A stretch of DNA of 64,000 nt from Eubacteriales bacterium (GTDB lineage: Bacteria; Bacillota; Clostridia; Lachnospirales; Lachnospiraceae). Where the stretch lies: positions 31,346 through 95,345 of the forward strand of contig JAUNSV010000003.1 of assembly GCA_030539055.1 (NCBI GenBank), read 5' to 3'. Position numbers and translations under genes: made by a program. The notes under the pieces were generated by a model. It ran no database searches, had not been told where the DNA came from, and was given only the letters and a program-made list of their open reading frames with translations. This document shows positions 8,169 through 17,752 of the stretch, piece by piece. How positions within the stretch are numbered: position 1 is the first letter of the stretch; each line of letters begins with the position of its first letter.

Positions 8169-8747
8169 ATGAAAAGCAACAAAATTATCTTTTGTTTAAT
8201 GATTATTTTAACATTAGTATTACTAGTTTCTTGTGGTAAAAAAAAGGGAGCAAGAATAATATATGAAGATGGAATAGCTCAAACAGGTGGCTCTATAGAA
8301 TTTGGCGTACAAAAAAAGGGAAGTGCATCAAATGTAGAAGAAGCAGTGAAATTAGTTACTATATATGTACCACTTGGAGAAGGAAAGTTTAGAAAAGAAT
8401 TATTTGAAGTAGATGAAATTACTCCCAAAACAGTATTTGATGGCTTAGTCCATTTTGGAGTATTAGATGAAGAAAGTATATTTCAAAGCTATAGAGAGTA
8501 TAAGGATGAAAACATAGCCCCACAATTAGCTGGTCCTGGTGCAAAAGAGGGTAAAGAATTATTAGAAATGACAGGAGATTTATATATTGAGAATTTAACA
8601 GCAGGATACTTAGTAGGCCCCGATGGTAAGGATATTGCAACTAGTGTAGAAGATGGTTTTGGAGGCTTAAGTGCTTACTTGGATGCAGTTGTCAATACAT
8701 ATGTAGACAATTTTGGATTAGTGGATTGTGCAATCAATCCAGCATAA
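8169..8747 (+). CDS. Lipoprotein with GerMN-like domain
   Basis: The N-terminus is a lipoprotein signal: MKSNK, a hydrophobic run, then the lipobox LVSC (Cys about residue 22). The mature part (VKLVTIYVPLGEGKFRKELF, then TPKTVFDGLVHFGVLDEES, and near the end LDAVVNTYVDNFGL) resembles the GerMN fold found in spore-germination and envelope lipoproteins, though similarity is modest. It would be anchored on the outer face of the membrane. ATG 8169 follows AGGAG. The gene ends just before a strong hairpin terminator; metG begins only 13 bp after that terminator. Confidence 0.65.
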   Translation: MKSNKIIFCLMIILTLVLLVSCGKKKGARIIYEDGIAQTGGSIEFGVQKKGSASNVEEAVKLVTIYVPLGEGKFRKELFEVDEITPKTVFDGLVHFGVLDEESIFQSYREYKDENIAPQLAGPGAKEGKELLEMTGDLYIENLTAGYLVGPDGKDIATSVEDGFGGLSAYLDAVVNTYVDNFGLVDCAINPA

Positions 8748-8749
8748 CA

Positions 8750-8780
8750 AAAAACTGCATCAAAAAGATGCAGTTTTTTT
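8750..8780 (+). terminator. Rho-independent terminator between lipoprotein and metG
   Basis: AAAACTGCATC and GATGCAGTTTT form an 11-bp stem with an AAAAA loop, followed by a T-run. It leaves no room for a promoter before metG. Confidence 0.9.
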
Positions 8781-8793
8781 ATAAGAGGGAAAT

Positions 8794-10401
8794 ATGGACA
8801 AAAAACAAAAATTTTATATTACTACAGCAATAGTATACACATCAGCAAAACCACACATTGGTAATTGCTATGATGTTGTAGTATCGGATGCTTATGCAAG
8901 ATTCAAAAGGTATGAGGGCTTTGATGTTTTTTTTATGACAGGAACAGATGAACACGGTGAAAAAATAGAGAAGAAAGCGAAAGAACAAAATGTATCTTGT
9001 AAGGATTATGTAGATAATATTGCAAATGAGATAAAAACAATTTGGGATTCTTTAAATACAAGTTACAACAAATTTATGCGTACAACAGATCAAGATCATA
9101 TAGAGCAAGTCCAAAATATTTTTAAAAAACTATACGACCAAGGGGATATTTATAAAGGTACTTATGAGGGTTCATATTGTACACCTTGTGAGTCATTTTT
9201 TACAGATTCTCAACTAATAGATGGTAAATGCCCCGATTGTGGTAGAGAAGTATATAAAATGAGTGAAGAGGCATACTTTTTCAAAATGAGTAAATATGCA
9301 AATAAGCTTATAAAACATTTTGAAGAAAATGGAGAGTTCATTTTACCTATATCACGAAAAAATGAAATGATTAATAATTTTTTAAAGCCCGGGCTAAAAG
9401 ACTTATGTGTATCTAGGTCTAGTTTTAAATGGGGTATTCCCGTTTCTTTTGATGAAAAACATGTAGTATATGTTTGGCTAGATGCACTTACAAATTATAT
9501 TACAGGAATAGGTTACAATGCTAATAAAGGAAGAGATGGATCAAGTGATTTATATAAAAAATATTGGCCTGCAGATGTGCATATTATAGGTAAAGATATT
9601 GTGAGATTTCATTCAATATATTGGCCAATTTTTTTAATGGCATTAGGAGAAGAATTGCCAAAAAAAATATTTGGACACCCTTGGCTACTTAGTGCTCCAG
9701 ACAAAGAACAAAATAGTGACGAGGGAATTAAGATGTCAAAATCAAGAGGCAATGTACTTTATCCAGACACTTTAATTAATATATTTGGGGTAGATGGAGT
9801 TAGATTTTTCTTATTGCATGAAATGCCTTATGACAACGATGGATTAATTAGCTTGGATTTAGTTTGTGAAAAATATAATAGTGAATTAGCAAATGTACTA
9901 GGGAATCTTGTACAAAGAACAATTGCCATGGTAAATAAATACAATAATGGCATAGTAGAAAATACTAATTCATTTACAGAAGAAGAAAAAATAATCGATT
10001 TAGATTTACAAAATACAATAAAAAAATGCATAGAAAAAAACATCACATTGATGGAAGAGTATAAAGTAGCAAATTCTTTTGATGCAATTTTTGATATTTG
10101 CAAAAGAGCAAATAAATATATTGATGAAACTTTCCCTTGGATAGTTGCAAAGGATCCAAATAAAAAAGACAGGTTAAATACAATTTTATATAATTTGGTA
10201 GAAGCTATAGTTATAGTTGCTAGTCTTTTAAATTCTTATTTACCACAAACATCAGATACAATTTTAAACGAATTGAATATCAATATTATACCATTTATAA
10301 AAATAAAAAATTATGAATTTGGAAAAATACAAAAAGTAAAAATAAACGAGAATCCTCAAATTCTCTTTCAAAGGAAGGATATAAAAGAAATAAATGTCTA
10401 A
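8794..10401 (+). CDS. metG: Methionyl-tRNA synthetase, short form
   Basis: Charges tRNA-Met with methionine for cytoplasmic translation. Class I signatures are present: HIGN near residue 21 and KMSKSRGN near residue 313. A zinc knuckle (CTPCESFF, then CPDCG) lies around residues 130-150. At 535 residues it lacks the C-terminal EMAP/Trbp111-like tRNA-binding domain carried by many Firmicute MetG proteins; it ends just after the anticodon-binding helices. ATG 8794 follows AGAGGGA. Its last 8 bp overlap the next gene, so metG, traX-like and tatD appear to form one operon. Confidence 0.95.
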   Translation: MDKKQKFYITTAIVYTSAKPHIGNCYDVVVSDAYARFKRYEGFDVFFMTGTDEHGEKIEKKAKEQNVSCKDYVDNIANEIKTIWDSLNTSYNKFMRTTDQDHIEQVQNIFKKLYDQGDIYKGTYEGSYCTPCESFFTDSQLIDGKCPDCGREVYKMSEEAYFFKMSKYANKLIKHFEENGEFILPISRKNEMINNFLKPGLKDLCVSRSSFKWGIPVSFDEKHVVYVWLDALTNYITGIGYNANKGRDGSSDLYKKYWPADVHIIGKDIVRFHSIYWPIFLMALGEELPKKIFGHPWLLSAPDKEQNSDEGIKMSKSRGNVLYPDTLINIFGVDGVRFFLLHEMPYDNDGLISLDLVCEKYNSELANVLGNLVQRTIAMVNKYNNGIVENTNSFTEEEKIIDLDLQNTIKKCIEKNITLMEEYKVANSFDAIFDICKRANKYIDETFPWIVAKDPNKKDRLNTILYNLVEAIVIVASLLNSYLPQTSDTILNELNINIIPFIKIKNYEFGKIQKVKINENPQILFQRKDIKEINV

Positions 10402-11179
10402 TTATGATTCATCTCTTCAAATAAAAAAATTTAAAATCACAGCAACTAAATTAAAAATAATTGCAATCCTATCTATGCTTATAGATCACATAGGTTATAT
10501 GCTTATTTATAATGGAAAATTGTATGGATATAACCCAGAAATTTTAAAAGTAATAAGAATGGAAAGTTATGTTCAAAATTATTTGATATTATATAGAGTA
10601 TGTAGAGTTGCTGGGAGAATAGCATTTCCAATTTTTTGTTATTTGTTAGTTGAGGGCTTTTTACATACTTCAAATTTTTTTAAATACTTTTTAAGAATAC
10701 TTATATTTGCTTTTATTTCAGAAATACCTTTCAATTTAGTATTGTCTAATGGAATTCATTATTCAGCATATCAAAATATTCTTTTCACTTTTTGTATAGG
10801 TTTAGTTTGTATGTGGATTGCTAGTAAAATGAGAGGGGATTTCTTACTCCGTGCTATGGTTTTTATTTTAGGTGCTATTTTATCTGTTATTATTAAAGCA
10901 GATTATTCTTATTGGGGAATAGCGCTTATTTTTGTTTTTTACATATTTAGATATGATAAAATGTGGATGTTTGTTTTTGCATTTATTATTTGCTTTTTAT
11001 CATCTTTTATAGGCAATAATTATGGAGCAGCAGTTTTAGCTCTTATTCCAATAGCACTTTACGATGGAAAAAGAGGAGCAAAACTACCAAAATATTTCTT
11101 TTATATTTTTTACCCACTCCATTTATTTATATTATATTTAATGGTATGGATACCATATAATTTACAAAATATTAAATAA
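10394..11179 (+). CDS. TraX-family integral membrane protein
   Basis: Strongly hydrophobic, with about seven or eight predicted membrane segments. The signature KLKIIAILSMLIDHIGYM near the N-terminus, followed by RVAGRIAFPIFCYLLVEGFL, is that of the TraX family. TraX acetylates pilin in F-like plasmids, but chromosomal clostridial homologues without a pilus are common and their acceptor is unknown. The gene overlaps metG by 8 bp and is followed after 8 bp by tatD, so co-transcription is likely. No sign of mobile DNA around it. Confidence 0.8.
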   Translation: MSNYDSSLQIKKFKITATKLKIIAILSMLIDHIGYMLIYNGKLYGYNPEILKVIRMESYVQNYLILYRVCRVAGRIAFPIFCYLLVEGFLHTSNFFKYFLRILIFAFISEIPFNLVLSNGIHYSAYQNILFTFCIGLVCMWIASKMRGDFLLRAMVFILGAILSVIIKADYSYWGIALIFVFYIFRYDKMWMFVFAFIICFLSSFIGNNYGAAVLALIPIALYDGKRGAKLPKYFFYIFYPLHLFILYLMVWIPYNLQNIK

Positions 11180-11187
11180 GGAAAAAT

Positions 11188-11982
11188 ATGGATATTTTTG
11201 ACACACATACACATTACAATGACAAAATGTATGATTATGATATAGAAGAAATAATTAAAAAAATACGAAAAGAAAATGTAAAACATTTTGTTGTTATAGG
11301 AGCTACAATTAAAGAATCAATAGAAGCTTGTAGACTAGCAAAAAAGTATAATGAATATTTTTCTGTAGGGGTACATCCAGATGTATTACCAGATTTTTTA
11401 CCAAGTAGTAATTATGCAAATGAAATATATAAAAATATAGAACAATTAATTAAAGAAAGAGAATGTATTGCAATTGGAGAAGTAGGTTTAGATTATTATG
11501 GTGAGAATAAAGATGAAAATAATAGAAACATACAAAAAGAATGGTTTATAAAATTTATTAATATTAAAAAACAATATAATTTACCACTTATTATTCATTC
11601 AAGAGACGCTTATAATGATACATATGATATATTAGAAAAGTTCAATGGAAGAGATAACAATACAATTATTCATTGTTACTCATACGATAAAGAATTAGCA
11701 AAAAAATTTTTAAATTTAAATTATTATTTTGGAATAGGTGGTGTAATTACTTTTAAAAATGCTAAAAAACTTAAAGAAGCTATGAGCATTATACCACTAG
11801 AAAATATAGTAACAGAAACTGATTGCCCATATTTGAGCCCAGAACCATTTAGAGGGAAGAGAAATGATTCTTCTAATATAAAATATATAATAGAAGCTAT
11901 ATCTCAAATAAAAGAAGTAGATAAAGAAGAAGTAGCAAAAATTTTATATAATAATGCACTAAGAGTATATAATATAAAATAA
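11188..11982 (+). CDS. tatD: TatD-family metal-dependent deoxyribonuclease
   Basis: Metal-dependent hydrolase of the TatD/YcfH family with 3'-5' exonuclease activity in characterised members. Ligand motifs are visible: FDTHTHYND at the N-terminus, GEVGLDYY near residue 96, IIHSRDA near residue 130, IHCYS near 158 and TETDCPYLSPEPFRGKRN near 210. At 264 residues it is a typical length. The metG-tatD pairing is common in Firmicutes. It ends at a hairpin shared with the convergent pepD gene. Confidence 0.93.
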   Translation: MDIFDTHTHYNDKMYDYDIEEIIKKIRKENVKHFVVIGATIKESIEACRLAKKYNEYFSVGVHPDVLPDFLPSSNYANEIYKNIEQLIKERECIAIGEVGLDYYGENKDENNRNIQKEWFIKFINIKKQYNLPLIIHSRDAYNDTYDILEKFNGRDNNTIIHCYSYDKELAKKFLNLNYYFGIGGVITFKNAKKLKEAMSIIPLENIVTETDCPYLSPEPFRGKRNDSSNIKYIIEAISQIKEVDKEEVAKILYNNALRVYNIK

Positions 11983-12013
11983 AAAAGAGATGTATTACTA
12001 CTTACATCTCTTT
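11981..12013. terminator. Shared hairpin terminator between tatD and pepD
   Basis: AAAGAGATGTA (11984-11994) pairs with TACATCTCTTT (12003-12013), 8-base loop. On the minus strand it is followed by TTTTTT, so it suits pepD best; on the plus strand the T-run is short. It overlaps the pepD stop codon. Confidence 0.75.
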
Positions 12014-13452
12014 AATAAATTGATTAATAAATTATATGTTCTTTCTACAGATTTAATATCCAGTTTTTCATTAATAGAATGAACATTTAATACATTTGGG
12101 CCAAAGGATATACAATCCAAATTACTGATTTTTGATATAAATATTCCACATTCTAAGCCACCATGAGTTGCTTCTATTTTAGCTTCTTTATCATATAATT
12201 CTTTGTATACATCAATTATCAATTTTCTAAAAGAAGAATTTTTATTATATTCCCAAGCAGGGTATGGACTCCTAATTTTAATTTCACCATCAAAAAGAGT
12301 TATTAATTGTTTTAATTTATTATATAATAAATCTTTTTGACTTTGAAAAGTTGATCTAAGAGAATAAGTAAATTGAAAACTATTATTTTTAAGACTTACA
12401 ATTCCTAAATTCATTGAAGTTTTTGGAATATTAAAAGTTTGGCTCATCTCAAATACACCCTGTGGAAGAAGAGAAAGTAAAGTTATTATTTTTTTTGTAG
12501 ATTCATTTGAAAAAGCTACATTTTTAGAATCTTCTATTTCTTTTATACTTATACTTACATTTGGATCAGATTCTTCATATTCATTTTTCATCATTTTTTC
12601 AATAGACAAAATTAAGTCTTTAATTTTTTTATTATCATTTTCTATAAAAAATTTGCATTCACAATTAGAAGATATAACATTATCAAATTCCCCTCCTTGA
12701 ATAGATGAAAGTCTTATTGATGGAAATTCTAAAAGTATATTAGAAAGTACTCTACCCATCAATATGTTAGCATTTATTCTGCCTTTTGTAATATCTATTC
12801 CAGAATGCCCTCCTAAAAGATTATTAATAGAAATAGAGTATAATTTTGATTTTGAGTTAATAGGAGAGGATACAAGAGAATTTATTTTACAATCGACTCT
12901 CTCTCCTCCAGCACAAGATACTGTAAAAACACCCTCAATTTCAGAATCAAGATTAATAAGCTTTCTTCCTTTAATTTTTGATAAATCTATTTTAGATGCA
13001 CCAAGCATTCCTACTTCTTCATCAACAGTAAAAATTGCTTCTAGTGGTGGATGCAAAATATCTTCATCACTAAGTATAGCTAAAATCATAGCTACAGCTA
13101 TACCATCATCTCCACCAAGTGAGGTATCTTTTGCAAAAACGAAAGTATCATCATATTGTAAAATTATAGGATCCTCTTCCATATTTATATTTGATAATGG
13201 TTTTTTTGCACATACCATATCAATATGACCTTGCAAAATGAGTGGCTCACAATTTTCATATGAGATGCTTCCATTTTTAAATATTATTACATTATTATAT
13301 TCATCTTGAATATATTTTAAATTATATTCTTTTGCAAAAGAGACTAAATAATCACTTATTTTTTTGGTATTAAAACTACCATGAGGGATAGATGATATTT
13401 TTTCAAAATATTCAAAAACTTTTTCGGGTTTTAAATTTTTTAAGACATTCAT
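11998..13452 (-). CDS. pepD: Aminoacyl-histidine dipeptidase (PepD, M20 family)
   Basis: Cytoplasmic zinc dipeptidase, releasing amino acids from X-His and related dipeptides. M20 metal-site motifs appear in order: GHIDMVC near residue 75, TSLGGDDGIAVA near 113, TVDEEVGMLGA near 144 and THGGLECGIF near 424. At 484 residues it matches the PepD/PepV-like family. It lies 14 bp after the last gene of the ABC transporter operon and has no promoter of its own visible, suggesting that the transporter and a peptidase are co-expressed. Start ATG 13452 with GGAGCAAAAT upstream. Confidence 0.92.
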   Translation of the reverse strand: MNVLKNLKPEKVFEYFEKISSIPHGSFNTKKISDYLVSFAKEYNLKYIQDEYNNVIIFKNGSISYENCEPLILQGHIDMVCAKKPLSNINMEEDPIILQYDDTFVFAKDTSLGGDDGIAVAMILAILSDEDILHPPLEAIFTVDEEVGMLGASKIDLSKIKGRKLINLDSEIEGVFTVSCAGGERVDCKINSLVSSPINSKSKLYSISINNLLGGHSGIDITKGRINANILMGRVLSNILLEFPSIRLSSIQGGEFDNVISSNCECKFFIENDNKKIKDLILSIEKMMKNEYEESDPNVSISIKEIEDSKNVAFSNESTKKIITLLSLLPQGVFEMSQTFNIPKTSMNLGIVSLKNNSFQFTYSLRSTFQSQKDLLYNKLKQLITLFDGEIKIRSPYPAWEYNKNSSFRKLIIDVYKELYDKEAKIEATHGGLECGIFISKISNLDCISFGPNVLNVHSINEKLDIKSVERTYNLLINLLKRCK

Positions 13453-13466
13453 ATTTTGCTCCTAGA

Positions 13467-13919
13467 TTATTCTGGTGGTAGTAATTCATCATTTGGTATA
13501 ATTTCTTCAATCGGTTCTTCTTCTATTCTTATTATAAATTCAGACATATAATCATTTTTATCTAATCCATTGAGTAGAGCTGGTAAGTTTATTAGGATAT
13601 TATCTATATTATATGGAATTTCAATAGTATAATCTGTAGTTTCTATTGGAGCATTTTTTTCTTTTGTTATATTAAGCGAAAAATTTAACTTTTGCCCTAT
13701 AACAGTTGCCATACCTCTTTCTCTTTTATTTAATTTAATAATAGGTTCTTTTGGAATTATTACTTCTATTTTATACAAAGAATCAATTTGACCCTTTGTT
13801 AGTTCAAAAGTTTTATTATCAAAATAAATTGTATGCCCTCTGCCAATAATGCACATCAATATTGCGATTGAAATTAACAATAATACGGTGCCAATTCTAA
13901 ATAATATTTTTTTAAGCAT
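13467..13919 (-). CDS. Small membrane-anchored protein of the ABC operon, unknown family
   Basis: One membrane segment (about residues 7-27), then about 120 residues predicted outside the membrane, with an acidic, proline-containing C-terminus. No catalytic motif is visible. Overlaps the upstream permease by 8 bp. Small single-span proteins in this position occur in similar clostridial transporter operons (a DUF6672-like protein is possible, but I cannot confirm it). An accessory role for the permease or binding protein is inferred from position. Confidence 0.6.
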   Translation of the reverse strand: MLKKILFRIGTVLLLISIAILMCIIGRGHTIYFDNKTFELTKGQIDSLYKIEVIIPKEPIIKLNKRERGMATVIGQKLNFSLNITKEKNAPIETTDYTIEIPYNIDNILINLPALLNGLDKNDYMSEFIIRIEEEPIEEIIPNDELLPPE

Positions 13920-15030
13920 TGTTTGTTTCTTCCTCCTTTTGAGCTAAAGATAATGCAATGCCTTGCTTTTTTTTAAGATTTCTTTTTTTGGTTTCATACA
14001 TAATCAAAGCAACAGTTATAACGCCATAAGATATAAATACTCTAAAATATTCACCTATCATCGAATCACCAGTTATTTTAGTTCCAGCTTGAGGCGCTAC
14101 AATAAACATCAAGTGGAAGAGAATCACTCCTAAAAAAACATTGCCTATAGAAGCTTTATTTACAGATGCACCACCAACTAGCAAAGCTGCAATACAAAAC
14201 ATACCTATTTGAGAATGAGAAGAGTAAGTGGAAAGATTGCCCATATTTTGTAAGTAGAGAACCATTCCAAAACCAGCAAAAATTGTAGACATTATTATAG
14301 CAATTATACGAGTTCTCTCAACTTTTATGCCTGCATCTCTTGCTACTTCCATATCTTGCCCAACTGCTCTCATATCTTGTCCTAGTTTAGTTTTTTTGAA
14401 CCATAGTATGAATAAGCACAACAAAAATATTATTAAAAAAGTAAGTATTGGTATTTTTATTCCAAAAATACTTATAGATAAAAAATTGTCTATATGTTGT
14501 CTCATATTAAGTAAGCTTACAGTATTTCTTATACCATAATTTCTTGGTAATTTAATTGATGCGTGTTTAATAGGGATTATGGAACCCATCATATATAATA
14601 CAACTAGTTGATAAAGACCATTGATAAAATAGCTTATGATATAACTTGTAACCATTTCTCTGCCTTTTGCCATATTCAATATTCTGCCACAAATATATCC
14701 TAAAAGAATTGATATAGGAATAGAAATAATCATAGCTAATATGATACCAGGAATACCCCATATTTGCCAATCAGCTACAAGTATTAATCCTATTTCTCCT
14801 GCCATAGCACCTAGTGTCATACCAAAATTAAGTCCCATTCCAGCCATTATTGGAATTAATAAACTAAGTATTAAAAAAGTATTTCTTCCTATTCTTGTAA
14901 CAATTTCACTAATCAAATAATTAGGTGAAAAGCCAGATAGAGGAATACAAATTGCACATATAATTATAAACATTATAGGAACAGAGTATTGTTCTAAAAT
15001 ATTTAATAAAGAGAATTTTGATTTTTTCAT
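13912..15030 (-). CDS. ABC transporter permease, branched-chain/sugar type (second)
   Basis: Membrane subunit of the BPD_transp_2 superfamily, about ten hydrophobic segments. The conserved GLNFGMTLGAMAGEIG block near residue 65 and VGQDMEVARDAGIKVERTR near residue 222 (cytoplasmic coupling loop) match the family used by nucleoside (YufP/YufQ-like) and sugar importers. ALLVGGASVNKASIGNVFLG near residue 283 is shared with the neighbouring permease, so the two are diverged paralogues forming a heterodimer. Its start overlaps the end of the preceding gene by 4 bp. Confidence 0.9.
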   Translation of the reverse strand: MKKSKFSLLNILEQYSVPIMFIIICAICIPLSGFSPNYLISEIVTRIGRNTFLILSLLIPIMAGMGLNFGMTLGAMAGEIGLILVADWQIWGIPGIILAMIISIPISILLGYICGRILNMAKGREMVTSYIISYFINGLYQLVVLYMMGSIIPIKHASIKLPRNYGIRNTVSLLNMRQHIDNFLSISIFGIKIPILTFLIIFLLCLFILWFKKTKLGQDMRAVGQDMEVARDAGIKVERTRIIAIIMSTIFAGFGMVLYLQNMGNLSTYSSHSQIGMFCIAALLVGGASVNKASIGNVFLGVILFHLMFIVAPQAGTKITGDSMIGEYFRVFISYGVITVALIMYETKKRNLKKKQGIALSLAQKEEETNNA

Positions 15031-16094
15031 TTTGTTGCCTCCGATTTTCTTGTTAAGGCGTATAAAATCATTCCATTTGATACTATTATTCTTATTACTT
15101 CACTCATATCCATATGAATCATTGAATTCATTACTGTTGGTGTCATAGTTACTATACCTTGAAAAAGAAAAGTTCCAATAACAACATTTGTAATAGATGC
15201 TTTATTTACAGAAGCACCACCAATTAATATTGCACTAACAGCAGGAAGAGCCATATTGAAAGGAGCCATATACAATTGAATAAAACCAAAACCTTGCTCA
15301 TAAACCAATATTCCAATTGCTGCAAGCCATGTAGATATCATTACAGAAAGAGCTCTTGTTTTATCGATATTAATACCACTTGCTTTAGCAAAAACAGGAT
15401 TAGACCCTACAGCAGTCATTGCTGTTCCAGTTTTTGTATGTAAAAAGGCCCATATTAAAAAAGCAAGTAAAGCAAAAAATAAAAGGCTTCCTACAGGTAT
15501 AGATAAATTGCCTATATTAATTTGAAAAATGTTTGCTAAAGCTTTATCAAAAAATCCATCAAGAGAAATAGTAGTTCTAAGCCCTTTTCCTGCTAAGCCC
15601 CAAACCATAGTAGGACTTTTGAATGGAAGAAGCAACCACATCATACACATAAAAGAAACAGAAGAGAAACCTACATAAGTTGCAATCATCATTTCTCCAC
15701 CCTTTATTTTGTTTAAAAGTGCACCATATCCAGCACCAAATATTAAAGCAAATGGAGTAGCAATAACTATAGCCATAACAAAGCTCATAAACCCAGTAAA
15801 GCCAGATTCTATTGATATTGTAGCACCAAGAAGTCCAGAGATTATTCCAAGTGGTAATCCAAAATTAAGCCCACATCCAGAATGGATCATAGGAACCATA
15901 GCAAGAACCAAGCAAGCATTCCAACTAAAACGATTTATAGTATTAGAAATTTGTGTAGTCAAATCTGCACCTACAAAAGGAGCTACAATAAAAAGTAGTA
16001 ATAAAAATAAAGCAATAATAAGTCTAGGTAGTCCAAAATTATGAATCATACTTTTTATAGAAATTTTATTTTTATATGTATCTGTATTTTCCAT
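15027..16094 (-). CDS. ABC transporter permease, branched-chain/sugar type (first)
   Basis: Paralogue of the following permease: GCGLNFGLPLGIISGLLG near residue 73, a coupling loop VGSNPVFAKASGINIDKTR near residue 230 and LIGGASVNKASITNVVIG near residue 290. About nine or ten membrane segments in 355 residues. It would pair with the second permease and the double-ATPase encoded just upstream. The substrate is not set by the permease sequence. Confidence 0.9.
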   Translation of the reverse strand: MENTDTYKNKISIKSMIHNFGLPRLIIALFLLLLFIVAPFVGADLTTQISNTINRFSWNACLVLAMVPMIHSGCGLNFGLPLGIISGLLGATISIESGFTGFMSFVMAIVIATPFALIFGAGYGALLNKIKGGEMMIATYVGFSSVSFMCMMWLLLPFKSPTMVWGLAGKGLRTTISLDGFFDKALANIFQINIGNLSIPVGSLLFFALLAFLIWAFLHTKTGTAMTAVGSNPVFAKASGINIDKTRALSVMISTWLAAIGILVYEQGFGFIQLYMAPFNMALPAVSAILIGGASVNKASITNVVIGTFLFQGIVTMTPTVMNSMIHMDMSEVIRIIVSNGMILYALTRKSEATK

Positions 16095-16103
16095 GAAATC
16101 TCC

Positions 16104-17684
16104 TTATTTTGTCTTCCCTATCATAAGGAATCCGAATTCTTCTGAAGAACTTGCACTATCTAGTATTCCAGAAATTTTGCCATCTGTTACAATAGCAATA
16201 CGATCACAAGTATGTCTTAATTCTTCAAGCTCAGAAGAAATCATTACGATAGTAACATTGTTTTCTTTATTAAATCTTTTTAATGCTTGCAAAACTAATG
16301 ACTTTGCACCAACATCTATACCTCTTGTGGGTTCAGATACAAAAAGAAACCTTGGTTGAAGAGCAAAAGATTTTGCAAGACAAACTTTTTGTTGATTACC
16401 ACCCGATAATTCTTTTGCTTTTTGAGATGGGCTAATACATTTTATTTGCAATTCATTTATATAATATTTAGAAATATCTTTTATTGCTTTTTCATCTCGA
16501 CATTTAATTAAACCACCAAAATATGTTTTCAAAAATTTATTTTGAATTTGCATTGCATTAAAAGCAATATTCCACTCTAAAGATTCATCCAAAAGAAGCC
16601 CTACTTCACGCCTATCTTCAGACACAAAAGCAATTTGAGAATCAAGGAATTTTCGTGGATTATTTAATGGAATAGAGTTACCATCAAATATTACTTCACC
16701 ACCTGCTTCGTATAAACCCATAATACCATTTGGTATTCCGAGCTTTCCTTGCCCAGCAAGTCCACCAATACCAAGTATCTCGCCCTCTTTTATATCTAAA
16801 GTAATATCTCTTACTACTTCTCCAGGCATATCTACCCAGAGATTTTTAATTTGCATAATATTGTTTTTGGTAGAGAGAGTATTTAATACTTTCTTTTCTA
16901 CTTCTATATTTCTACCTATCATAGATTTGGTTATTTCTTCTATATTAGTATCTTTAGCATTTACATTGCTTACAATATAACCATCACGCATAACTACAAC
17001 CTTATCGCACACATCCAAAATTTCTTGCAACCTATGTGTAATAAAAATTATAGCTATACCCAATTCAGACATTTTTTTTATGGAAGATAATAGAGCTACA
17101 GATTCTTTTTCTGTCAAAACTGCTGTAGGTTCATCTAAAATTAAAAGCTTAAGATTATCCTTACTCAATTCTCTTGCTATTTCTGTAAATTGCTTATGAC
17201 CAACAGGCATTTCATTTATAGTCATATGTGAATCTAAATCAATATCCAATAAATCAATTGCATTTTGTGCTTTTGAAGTCATTTTTTTATAATTAAGAGT
17301 ATTTAGTCTTTCACCAAATATCTCAGAGAATACATTTTTATTTACAGGCTCTCTGTTCAATAGAATATTTTCAATTACGCTAAAACCAGGAATTAGAGAA
17401 AACTCTTGGTGTACCATACCAACACCAGCTTTTATTGCATCAAAAGGGCTTTGAAATTGTATTTTGTTTCCATTCAACAAAATTTCGCCCTCGTAACCGC
17501 CTGTTTCTTTAATCATACCCATACCAAAGAGTATTTTCATAAGAGTAGATTTGCCAGCACCATTTTCGCCAACTAATCCCATAATTTCACCCTTATGCAA
17601 GCTTAAATTTATATCTTGTAAAACTTGATTACCAAAAAAACTTTTTTTAACATTTTTTATTTCCAAAAGAGGAATATTTTTCAT
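16104..17684 (-). CDS. ABC transporter ATPase with two nucleotide-binding domains
   Basis: Energises import by the two permeases. Domain 1: Walker A GENGAGKST near residue 39, Walker B LLILDEPTAVL near 168. Domain 2: degenerate Walker A GLAGQGKLG near residue 296, signature LSGGNQQK near 422 and Walker B-like FLFVSEPTRGID near 441. A weakened second site and this 526-residue double layout are typical of RbsA/MglA/YufO-type importers. It follows the binding-protein gene with a hairpin between them, which may lower its expression relative to the binding protein. Confidence 0.93.
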   Translation of the reverse strand: MKNIPLLEIKNVKKSFFGNQVLQDINLSLHKGEIMGLVGENGAGKSTLMKILFGMGMIKETGGYEGEILLNGNKIQFQSPFDAIKAGVGMVHQEFSLIPGFSVIENILLNREPVNKNVFSEIFGERLNTLNYKKMTSKAQNAIDLLDIDLDSHMTINEMPVGHKQFTEIARELSKDNLKLLILDEPTAVLTEKESVALLSSIKKMSELGIAIIFITHRLQEILDVCDKVVVMRDGYIVSNVNAKDTNIEEITKSMIGRNIEVEKKVLNTLSTKNNIMQIKNLWVDMPGEVVRDITLDIKEGEILGIGGLAGQGKLGIPNGIMGLYEAGGEVIFDGNSIPLNNPRKFLDSQIAFVSEDRREVGLLLDESLEWNIAFNAMQIQNKFLKTYFGGLIKCRDEKAIKDISKYYINELQIKCISPSQKAKELSGGNQQKVCLAKSFALQPRFLFVSEPTRGIDVGAKSLVLQALKRFNKENNVTIVMISSELEELRHTCDRIAIVTDGKISGILDSASSSEEFGFLMIGKTK

Positions 17685-17701
17685 ATTTTTCCTATTCTAT
17701 A

Positions 17702-17735
17702 AAAATAGAGGGGAAGAGTAACACCCAACCCCTCA
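17702..17735 (-). terminator. Attenuator-type hairpin between binding protein and ATPase
   Basis: On the minus strand GAGGGG (17734-17729) pairs with CCCCTC (17713-17708), followed by a T-rich TATTTTTAT. It probably allows partial read-through, giving more binding protein than ATPase, or protects the upstream mRNA end. Confidence 0.6.
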
Positions 17736-17752
17736 TTTGTATAATTGTAATT

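Noticed and set aside
10394-11179. TraX-like gene as evidence of a conjugative element
   Set aside because: It is embedded between metG and tatD with overlaps and core-like codon use; chromosomal TraX-family genes are common in clostridia.
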